A stretch of 64,000 nucleotides of DNA, from NCBI RefSeq assembly GCF_964199755.1, contig NC_133911.1, forward strand, positions 1,949,001 through 2,013,000, read 5' to 3'. A program made the translations under genes and the position numbers. The notes under the pieces are model-generated. The model did no database searches. It saw only the letters and a program-made list of their open reading frames with translations, and had not been told where the DNA came from. This document shows, one piece after another, positions 24,938-34,368 of the stretch. Position 1 is the first letter of the stretch. Each line of letters opens with the position of its first letter. The stretch is from Larus michahellis. Lineage: Eukaryota > Chordata > Aves > Charadriiformes > Laridae.

Positions 24938-26110
24938 ACACTTTTCTCTGTTTTGTTAAAAAAAAAAAAAAAAAGGAGAAAAAAATCTCACCTTTAATAT
25001 ATGCATATGTATGTATCTGCTTGTGCGACATCCAGCGACTCCTCATCCTCGGCTGCTTCCCCTCCCGGCCTCGCGGTTTGGCAACAGGCACTCTGGAGAT
25101 CTCCAAAAGGCTCATCCGTGTGGAAATCCCCACCCAGCAGGTCTCAAGGTGCGTTTGTTAGACCTCTGCGGAAGGTCCTGCGGGTGCCCTGCTTGCAAAA
25201 GTCATTTTTCAGCCAGAATGTGAGTGGGTACGTGATGGTTTGTAGCAGCTCAGTAACTGAATTAAATGGATGCGAGTTTGTATGTAAATGAGGCCAAATA
25301 TTTGCCAAGTCGGTGTGCGCACCTGATGAATTTTCTCTCAGAGGATGGGCCGTGTCAGACCCTGCTGGGAACTTGAGTGTGCAACACCGGAGCCATGCCG
25401 TGCAAGGACTGTGATTCATTTATCGGTTGTCTTCAATCGGAAAGGAAGAAATTGCTACAGAGCCTTTGAACAGCCACGCGAATCAAAGTGTGTCCGGGCA
25501 GGGCAATTTGTTTGGGGAGCTTGAATCTTTTGGCTGGAAGAGCTGGAAAACTGCTGGCTGGAGGGAGTGGGAACGGTGAGCAGCATGTGGGTAGAGGAGA
25601 GATGAGAAAGTCTCTCCCCTCATTTGAGCTTTTAACGTTTAATGTTCTGAGGGGGGAAGAACTTGTCCTGTTAGTGTCCTGCAAATGCCAGGAAGGGAGT
25701 TTTCAAAGGTTTTAAGGTTTTTTCAGAATTACCCAAAGGCTCTGAAAAGGTGGGTCTGCAGCTTGGCAAGCTTTGCCTTTTCTGAAGCTAAATTAAGCTG
25801 CATGTGGAGTGCTGTGAGCAGATTATGTGTGAGACCTTGAGGTCTCCAGCTGTGGGTATGTTCCCTTGAGGTTCAGCTTCCCACAAGTGTCACTGCAAGG
25901 AGCACATCCAACAGCAGTCTTGGACCAAAACTGCTTCTTCTGCTCCCCTTGTGCTGTTCACCACGTGCCGCCTGCTTACCTGCTCTCGTACCAATATGTG
26001 CTGGCTTTTCAGTCACCTTCTAGATCATCACAGGTTTGCAGGCTGTTGTGGCTCCTCAGGATGCACCCGGTAGTCCCAGAAGATCTTTGCAGCACGTCTT
26101 CTCCTGAAGG

Positions 26111-26154
26111 GTATTAAAATACAAAAAAACTGGTATTAAAATACAAAAAAAACT
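26111..26154 (+). repeat. Tandem duplication, 2 x 22 bp
   Basis: Two adjacent copies of a GTATTAAAATACAAAAAAA-type unit (26111-26132 and 26133-26154). Confidence 0.85.
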
Positions 26155-29100
26155 AAGAGAGAGATGAAACAGAAAAGGGATAATTAATTAAAAGAGGTTC
26201 CTGTGGGAATGGGATTTGTGGGAGCCTCATTTTTATGTTAAGTGAGGAGAGGCGAGCTGCGATTACTCCTGCCTAACACTACAGCAAAGCCTAAGCAAGG
26301 AGGACAGACGATTTCCCCCAAGAATACTAAAGGTTTGAGTGTGTTGGGATTTTTTTTCCTCCCAGTCTTGGTCCTGTAAGGCATTTAAACGTCTTCTGGG
26401 GAGGGTCGTGAACATGGCAGGGAGTTAATGCATCTCAGCAGGAAAGAGCTGCATTAGAAGCCATTTCCACTGCTGGGAGCCGCCTTCTGCTGAGGCTGTG
26501 TGCGCTATCAAAGGCAGGGGCAAGGAGGAGCAGATGCATCGCTTACATCCACGTTTATTGCTGAAAATGTCCCTAAACCTGAAGAAGTCAAACAGAAAAT
26601 TTCCAGGCCAGGTGTCTGCCTAAGGCTGGTTTCTTTCTAGGAAAGTGTTTTCAGAAACAGATCAGCCGTTTCTGTGAAGAAGGTCAGGGAATACACCGAT
26701 CTCAGATGTTGCGCTCTGTCTGCTTGTGTTAACGTGTTCAGGTTTTAACCTTATTTCCTCAAGAAGTCTCAGGTGCAGGAGCAGACCTTGGCGTGTGGAA
26801 TAATCTTTTGCCCGGAATCAGCCCTCCCTGGTGCAGGAGCTGGTAAAGCCAAAGAGGCCATGTGGCAGGAGAGGCTCGGGAGAAGGGATTCCTCCACAGA
26901 GATGGTTTTTAGTGTGCACAAGCCAGTGGTAAGTTATACTGGATGTTGCTGCATTCCTGTGACCCACGGAGCTTTTTATCTGAGCCATGGACCATTTTAG
27001 CTGATAAAGGAAAAACAGGGCCTCTAAAAAGCCCCATTAACTCACTGAGCATCCTGAAAAATTTTAAAACCAACTGCAGATGTTGGCATCTCCTTGCCAA
27101 AAGGGTGGCCGTGATTGTTCCTGCTGCATTTCGTTCCAGCATGAGTCATTTTTACAGACGAAGGGACCTGAAGCTGGTTGCCTTGTCAGAAGCGTTAGCT
27201 GCAGAGCAGAAAAGCTGTTACAGCCGTACCCCTGGCGCTGCTCACTTGATTTGTTTCACAGACACGAGAGGGTTTACTTTTGCGGGGCAGTAAGCTCAAA
27301 ATCAGACTCCCCCAGAATGCTCTTACACCCTGAGATCCAACACCTCTGGCCGTGAGGCACTGAACTGCCTTTAGGCGAGTTGGCTGTTGGCTGCAGGTCG
27401 GTCCGTGATGGCGGTGAGATACTGCGTGGTAGGAGTTTGGTGAGGGCTGCCGTGCACTACGTGGGGATGAAGCCGTTGGGAGATGTTCAGGCTGGCAAGC
27501 GCTCTGAGCTCTCGATCTACGCAGTCAGTCTGGCAGGGAGAGCTTGGCCTTTCTGCTCTTTGGAAGACGTTGGCCCTCTGCTGCTACCTGAGCCTAGGCC
27601 AACTGAGCGGCATCTCCAGCCAAGCAGCGTCAGCAGGAGTGTGAGCTTTCGTTTAATAAGGTGCCAACCCGGAGGCTTGCACAAGACGCCGCACGCTGAT
27701 AGGAAATACAAGCAACAGTTTGATGTGGCCTGCTGCGATGCAGGCCACATGCGAGCTGCAACAGCCGTAGGATGGAGCCTGGGGATGAGGAGGCTTCAGC
27801 CCAGAAGGTCCTGCTTGGCTGCCCATCTCCCAGCCCAGCTCTGTGGATAGATAACCTGCAAGGAGCCGTTGCCAGAAAACCATGGTGATGGGCCAGCAAC
27901 CACAGCAAGAGATTGATTAGCCCACTCGGCTTCCAGCAGCGTGACTAAATCCCTGCAAATATCTGAAGAAACTTAACTCAAAATTGTCTACCCTTGTGTT
28001 TTCCAAGGGGCTCTGCTTGCCACCGTTGGTAACCGTCATGGAACTGGGCTGCTGAAATACTGCTGGTTATTTAAATGCTGCTGTAGGGATGCCCAACCAT
28101 GATCTGCGGAAAGCTTTGGTCATGTGGCATCGATTTCTCTTCCTCGTTTCCAGCTGCTAAATTGCGCTGAAACGGCAACAGAAGTAAAACCAGCTCCTGC
28201 TCCATTCAGTACTTTCCAAAGGGGAATTTATCCAAGTGTGCAGTTGCGAGCTCAGCTGCAGGGATGGTTGTGCTGTGGTTGCAAATTGGAAAGGGGAGAG
28301 AGGGCCTGGGGAAGGCGATTGATGCTTTCAGTTAGGAAATCTTTGTATTACTAAGCGAGCAGAGAGAACAGTAAAGCTTGCGTGCTTGGTTGTCCTGTTC
28401 CAGCCCCCTGCGAGGTTTAACAGCAGATGTTGTCACAAATCAGAGTTGCACTGGGCTCACAGGGTGCACTAACAAACATGGAGCGGAGCACCGTTGGAAG
28501 TATTTTATCACAGCGTTGCAGAAAACAGCTGGAAGGGAGCTGAAAAGATCGTCTCGGCGGATGCAGCTGGTACCTTTGGGTCTCAGCGATGAAGGAAAAT
28601 CGGTCGTTCCCGTGTCGCAGAATAAGCTATTCTGAAATAACACCTGGTGCAAATGCTCTGTGCCATTGAAGACAGCCTAAAGTGAATAATCTGTCAGTCC
28701 CGGCCACCTCCCGTTTGTGTGTGAGTGTGCTGGGAAACCACGTACTTCACCAAAAGCGGCTGGCCTGAGAAGCGAGCGGACGCTTGGCCTCTTCAGCGCT
28801 CTGCAGGGTTGTGACACCAGCGCTGCATGAATTTATGGTGATGGGCACAGTGTGCAGCTCTGTTCTCCTGCTGCAGAGCCCTGCTTTGGGTGTTTTCATA
28901 CACTGTGATCATCAAATGCGAGGATTTCACATATCACCACTACAAAATAAGGGGAAGTTGAGTGTTTTACCCATCCTTCAAGGAAACACCTGATTCTTCT
29001 GGCCTCGTCCAGCATCACAAAGTGGATATTTTAAGCAGGAGCCCGGGCTGTGGCTGACACATCTCAAAGAAAAGCCAGTCGACAAGATTTCCCACAGAGA

Positions 29101-31764
29101 GACGAGCAAGCCAGCACTCCAGCTGACCTTACGCTTCAAGCAAGAGCCATCGCCAAAAATGCTTTAAATTCCTGCTCAACCCGAAGGTTTTCTGCCTTCC
29201 CAGCAAGGCTTGCTGGCATGGTGCTGCTCTCTTACGGCTGTAGGACCGGTGAGGATGCCGGAGTCCAGCCAGGCTGCTGAATGCGCTGGGCGTGCTGCTG
29301 ATCGTAGGGGTGTACGGTGCACAAACAGCAGCCAAAAAATGAGCTTTTGCAGCCACAAAAGCACCCCAGCCGGGAGGTGTAACTGACAGTAAGTTATTAC
29401 CTGCCCAGGGGAGGGTAACGGCCGCTGTGTGCTCCGTGTTGCAGCCTGCTGCTAACCAATTTTAATCGGAAGCGGTGTTTGGCTCAATGAGCGAAGGAAT
29501 TTAGCAAATTCCTGCTGCCAGATGTTAACTGTGGGGACATGGCTTTGGGAGAGGTGTGTTGTCCCCATGTCAAATGCCGAGCTGGTGGACTTCAGCTTCT
29601 CCTTGCTTAGGAGAGGTGTCATTTCCACTTGCCTTCATTGGTTAATATAAATCACTACTGTAATGCCGAAAGTGCTAGCGAAAAAAAACCCCAGCTTCTA
29701 GCCACTGGTCTCCCAGCGACAATAGCACCCGCCTCGTTAGCAATAAGGATCTATTTCAAATTAGTGTCTCTAGAAAAGCAGCAGCCTGTGGAGGCTGCTT
29801 AGTCCACAGCATTTTCCTACTCCAAATTTCTGTCAGCTCCAGTGGCATTTCTATCATATATTTGCTCCAGAACGGAGCAAACTTTGGTATATTTAAGCAT
29901 ATTTTTATTCCTTTGCTAGGAAATGACATAAAAATGGGTACAATGATTAACAGAATACCCTTTGGAAAAGGGGAGATGGTTTGAAAAGATAAACCTAACT
30001 GGGTTAGCCTTAAGGGTAGGTGTTAGAGGGGCAGCACCAGAGATCAGCTGGAAGGTGGTGTAGGGCGACACTGGTCAAAATACAGAGAACAAATTGTTAG
30101 GAAGCTGATAAAGAGATCAAAGGTGACATCTGGAAGAGCACAAAGTGGCAGGGAATATGCATTTTTGAGTTAAAAGCAGCAAAGGAGAGATTTTTTGCAC
30201 AGAACTGCAGGAAATACAGGGCTGACCGCAAGACTCTGCTGCTGAAAAAAAGTAAGTATGAACTGGAAGACAATTATAAATTGTTCAGTGATGATTAGAC
30301 ATGTGTCTTTGGTAAAGCGAACCAGCAATAAAGCGGAAAATTGTGGTTAAAGGACATCACCTCATCTCTTCTAAAAGTCCATATTTCTACTGGAGATGTA
30401 AAAGGGAAAAAAAATCCAGAAGTAAAAAGCAACTCAAGCATAAAGACAAGAATTGTGTGGGGGACTGTGGGAAGGGTGACACCGCTGCGTAACAGGTAAA
30501 TCCTTCATCGCTGAATAATGACGTCTGCTGCAGGCGAAAGGCCCCTGGAAGTTTGTGTGTGGCTCTACAAGTGGAAACTGAGAGACCCACACCAATTAAA
30601 TGTTTTGATTCTGTGATGGTTACGGGATAGTTATACTCGGCACTGCTCCCCGTGCAAATCCACTGGGTCAAGCTGAAAACAGCAGCGACTGTCCCCTCAA
30701 GGCCGGGCACGCCAGCAGCTGAACGGCAACTTCAAGGGTCCTGCACGAGCGATCCCATCAAACCAAAATAATCTCCCTCGGATGCACGCTCAGGGATAAA
30801 CAGATCTAAAGGTAAGAAGCTTCTCAGGGAATATTTGATCTGTTTTTCAAAGTATAAGAAGCTGAAGAAGCAGCAGCAGAATGTGAAGCTTTAGGGATGA
30901 AAGAGCAAGGCGTTTCCCAGCCTGCTGGCAATTAGACATGGGATGAAGTGGGAAAAGGCTCAAATTCTCCCTGAGCCAGGCAGACTGTGGGCCAAAAGCG
31001 TATAAAAGGTTTTACAAAAACAGGCAAAAGTTGAGGTAAAAATGGAAAAGCAAAAAACTCGCCAAAAACTTGGGGTGACGGCACCAGAGGCAATGCCTAA
31101 ATATAATCAGAGCTGAAGTTTGGAGCTGCAGGCCAATGTTAAAACAGTATTTGGCGACAAAAATGCTGCGCTTGCTCAGCCAGCAGGGTCGAGAACGTAT
31201 TGGCAGAAGCTGATTTCAACGTTATAAGGTGCACAAAGGTAATAAAAAAAAAGGTAAGAATAATCCTGTGGTTTGTGCCATATGTGGCAGGTAGTTGTTA
31301 AGCGACATAGGTGCAGTGATTATTAAATAAAAAGGTGCTCACTTTAAAAAATGTGGCAAAATGAGGAAAATATGAGTTGATGTAGGGTAAGAATGTTAAC
31401 AGGGCGGCCCCTGGAATGGAGTTTCTGTGACCAGATGTATTTAAAACAGAAGCACAACAGGTTTCATGTTTCGAACAAGAACAAGAACACGTGGCATTGC
31501 TCTGGATACGGAGCGGAAAGGGTAAATCTCTTGACATGCAAATTTTACAGCTACTCTCTGGAAACAGCAGCAATATATCTAAATGTCCTGGTTTAAATTG
31601 CAAGCTGCACTGTACAGTCAAACCCCAAAGCTGCAGGCAAATTTTCAGAAAGATGTAATCAAATTGAATTATTTCAGGGGGAAAAAATCCACAAACCAGT
31701 TGGAATCCTACTAGGGCATGGCACCTGGGAGGGCAGGAAAGGTATTGAAAATGCTTAGTATTTA

Positions 31765-32859
31765 TTAAAAGTATTTTATGATGATAGTGCTCTGCACGAT
31801 CACAGTTGGACTCTGACAGCAGCCCTCCGCTGAAGTAAGAATCCCTGGATTTCCCTGTCCTGCACTGTTCCCTTCCTCCTGTGCATCCTCCCTCAAAGGT
31901 GCCGGGTCACAGGTTCCTGCCAGTGTCACCCACTGCTTGCAGCACTGAGGGAACAAGGAGGGAGACGCAGATGACACGAGCCCACCCAAAAAATGGGGTG
32001 GAGGAGAGAGGAGACGGAGCAGTGAGTTTTGATCCCAGTGGCTTTCCCTAGGCGTGGTATTTTCACAAGAGCCCACCCTGGTCAGGCAGGCAGCGTGGCT
32101 GTTAAGGAATGTGCAGGACCCGAAGCTCCACTCTGGGGTGGATTTCAAGATTAAAAAAAAAACAGGGAAGGAGACAAGAAAAGCTTTTCTCCTCCTCTCC
32201 TTGCATCTCAGTGTAGCTCTGTGTCTCAGACAACACAGATGCTGGGGTTTTGCACCAAAGGGGAGGGCAGCTGGGGTGATTTCATCTTTTCCTGCATGGT
32301 GTCTTAAAAGCCGGCAGTAAAGGAACACATTCCCTCTTCCTCCTCTCTCCTCCACCTTCCAAGCCCTCCCCTCCTGCCAGAGAGGCACCGCAAGGGGAGA
32401 AAGGCCAAAGAACACATTTCTCTGCAGCTGCACAGTCGTCGTTTCGCGCTCACAAGGAAGACAGGAATGTTTAGCAAAGTGGAGCCATCTGGCTAAGGTA
32501 CTTCCAGGGCTGTTCAGCACAGGCGACAAAGGACTGTGCAAAAGTAAAGCACCATGGAGATGATCTGGAGTGGAGACGATGACACGGAGCAAGGCCAGGC
32601 TTTGGTCACAACAGCTTGGCTTTGGAAGGAAACACTGTTCCAGCAGCCACCTAAGGGGGACAAAAGGTTGGAAAAAGTTTATACAAGAAACAGGCAAGGC
32701 ACAGTCACAGAAACAAGACACCTCCACGGTACTTTGAATGGTGTAAGTGTTTCTAAAAAGCGCTCGCAGAGGGACTTCCCACCCACAGGAGGGATAAAAG
32801 GTACCACAGTGACCAAATAGTGTCTTAGTGCTCGTGCCATCTTCAAATCGTAAAAGCAA
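31765..32859 (-). CDS. Unidentified 364-codon open frame, possibly fortuitous
   Basis: This uninterrupted ATG-to-TAA frame is by far the longest in the window outside low-complexity DNA. I recognise no domain, signal peptide or clear membrane segment. The product is rich in Cys (about 23), Leu and Pro. The TAA overlaps an AATAAA read on the same strand (31761-31766). The frame points away from the HP1BP3 CpG island, whose edge is about 0.9 kb from the ATG, so a divergent transcript could include it. Against a real gene, the strand is pyrimidine-rich, which lowers stop-codon density, and there is no family support. Confidence 0.15.
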   Translation of the reverse strand: MLLRFEDGTSTKTLFGHCGTFYPSCGWEVPLRALFRNTYTIQSTVEVSCFCDCALPVSCINFFQPFVPLRWLLEQCFLPKPSCCDQSLALLRVIVSTPDHLHGALLLHSPLSPVLNSPGSTLARWLHFAKHSCLPCERETTTVQLQRNVFFGLSPLAVPLWQEGRAWKVEERGGRGNVFLYCRLLRHHAGKDEITPAALPFGAKPQHLCCLRHRATLRCKERRRKAFLVSFPVFFLILKSTPEWSFGSCTFLNSHAACLTRVGSCENTTPRESHWDQNSLLRLLSPPPHFLGGLVSSASPSLFPQCCKQWVTLAGTCDPAPLREDAQEEGNSAGQGNPGILTSAEGCCQSPTVIVQSTIIIKYF

Positions 32860-33254
32860 ATGGACAGAAAGAGTAGGATTATGTTAGTAAAAAGATAAGA
32901 AACTGCCTGGGCAAGAGACTACAGATGAAAAGTTCTGTAGGATTTGGGAGCAATACACATGGACTATGGTAATGTGGGGAGTAAAGAGCTGGGTGCGGAG
33001 GTTTGGAGACAGCTTGCAGAATACTACTTGCAGAATTACTACTGTAAGTAGAAAAGAAAATAAGAATAGGTACGGAAGGGAACTGAGTTGCACCTTAAAC
33101 TCAAATGCAGGGAAAGTAGAGGGATTTGGGGTAAGGAAAAAGAAAACCACAACAAAACCCCACAGGCCTAGCCAAAAAAAATAAACTTTGGGCAAGAGCA
33201 TAGCAAGAGGTACACAGAGTTTATTACATCTCAGTGTACTCTGCACAGACCTGA

Positions 33255-33571
33255 AATAACCAGTAGCTGAAGGGGGCCTACAAGAAAGCTGGAGATGGAT
33301 TTTTTTACAAGGGCATGTAGTGACAGGACGAGGGGTAATGGCTTCAAACTGGATTAGATATGAGGAAGAAATTGTTTGCTGTGAGGGTGGTGAGCCCCTG
33401 GCCCAGGTTGCCCAGAGAAGCTGTGGCTGCCCCATCCCTGGAGGGGTTCAAGGCCAGGTTGGACGGGGCTTGGAGCCACCTGGGCTGGTGGGAGGTGTCC
33501 CTGCCCGGGGCAGGGGGTGGCACTGGGTGGGCTTTAAGCTCCCTTCCAACCCAAACCATTCTGTGATTCTA
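33255..33571 (+). mobile_element. CR1 LINE, truncated 3' end
   Basis: The segment includes GAAGGGGGCCTACAAGAAAG, AGGGCATGTAGTGACAGGAC and the 3' end CCCAAACCATTCTGTGATTC. It shares most of its sequence with the copy at 11461-11832 and lies in the same orientation. It ends about 150 bp before the HP1BP3 CpG island. The 5' boundary is approximate. Confidence 0.9.
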
Positions 33572-33718
33572 CAAAGGAACAGCAGAAAAGGAATCCTTCC
33601 CGCAAGTGGGAACTTGTTAGCATGTTTTGACAGAAAATTTCCAGCTTGCAGCCAGATCTCGGCAATGGAACTAGTGCAACTGAGGCAGGCAGTGAATCAC
33701 ACAGCTAACGCGAGCGGC

Positions 33719-33745
33719 GGGGGGGGGGGGGGGGGGGGGGGGGGG
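33719..33745 (+). repeat. Homopolymer run of 27 G
   Basis: An uninterrupted G run marks the upstream edge of the CpG island. Its exact length is prone to sequencing error. Confidence 0.85.
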
Positions 33746-33985
33746 CGAAGAGCGAGAGGCTGAGGCAAAGCGAAGGCGGGCACTAGAGGAATCGCCAACG
33801 GCGGGAGGAGGAGGGAGCGAGGGGCCGGGATACGCACGGTTGCGGCGAGGCCGAGGGGGCTGCGGCGGGGGTGAGGGGGCTGAGGCCGGGCTGCGGTGGC
33901 TCCTCTCCCCCTCAGCGCCCTCAGGGGGCGGAGGCGGGAAACGCCTCAGAGAAACGAAGGGGGGGGGGCGGTGATCGCGCGCCCA

Positions 33986-34024
33986 GCCCCGCCCCGCCCC
34001 GCCCCGCCCCGCCCCGCCCCGCCC
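33986..34024 (+). repeat. GCCCC pentanucleotide repeat, about 8 copies
   Basis: Perfect GCCCC repeats. Each junction forms a CCCCGCCCC GC box, so the array is both a microsatellite and a cluster of Sp1-type sites. Confidence 0.9.
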
Positions 34025-34060
34025 GTTGTGTTTTGCCGCCGGGCGGGACGGGACGGCGCC

Positions 34061-34070
34061 GCGCATGCGC
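34061..34070 (+). promoter_or_regulatory. NRF1 consensus site
   Basis: GCGCATGCGC is a perfect 10-bp palindrome identical to the NRF1 consensus. A second partial match (TATGCGCGC) follows at once. Confidence 0.7.
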
Positions 34071-34299
34071 GTATGCGCGCGCTCCCTCTCCCCCCCGCCC
34101 CTCCCCAGCGCGACGTGGAGGCGGAGGCGGAGGCGGAGGTGGAGGGGGGGGGGGGCCGGCGTTCGAAAAATGCCCGCGGCCTCCCATTGGCCGGCGGCGC
34201 CGCCGCGGCCCGCCCCCCCCTAGCGCGCGCCGCCGCCACACCCCCCCCCGCCGCGGTCCCGCCCCCGCCCCTTTGCCCCGGCCCCCCCCCCGCCGCCCC

Positions 34300-34368
34300 C
34301 CCCCCGCCGGTTCCCCCGCCGCCGCCGCCGCCATTAGAGGGGCCGCTTTGTGTCCGCCGGGCCTGCTG
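34300..34368 (+). other. HP1BP3: Probable non-coding exon 1 of HP1BP3 (5' end unknown)
   Basis: A CCG-repeat and GCCATTAGAGGGGCCGCTTT stretch ends at a strong donor CTG|GTGAGT (34368/34369) inside the CpG island. No ATG precedes the donor in this segment. The start coordinate is only indicative, and other first exons are possible. Confidence 0.5.

Larger units (their letters stand above)
22632..24960 (+). other. EIF4G3: EIF4G3 3'UTR (probable extent)
   Basis: This A/T-rich stretch follows the stop codon. AATAAA hexamers lie at 22843, 23109, 23532, 24173 and 24932, and the last is taken as the distal end. Four long A runs occur: 22649-22670, 23727-23747, 24636-24656 and 24958-24974. A GC-richer block occupies about 23800-24450. 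A perfect Pumilio-type element TGTACATA lies at 23661-23668. The true 3' end cannot be fixed from sequence alone, and any of the hexamers could be used. Confidence 0.65.
24975..33254. other. Intergenic region between EIF4G3 and HP1BP3
   Basis: No gene, RNA gene or transposon family was recognised with confidence in these 8.3 kb. A 22-bp tandem duplication lies at 26111-26154. The only long open frame is on the - strand at 31765-32859. The part from 29.8 to 33.2 kb is purine-rich on the + strand. Confidence 0.6.

Noticed and set aside
32884-33435. 183-codon antisense frame
   Set aside because: It starts inside the CR1 copy and has a composition like the pyrimidine-rich strand.
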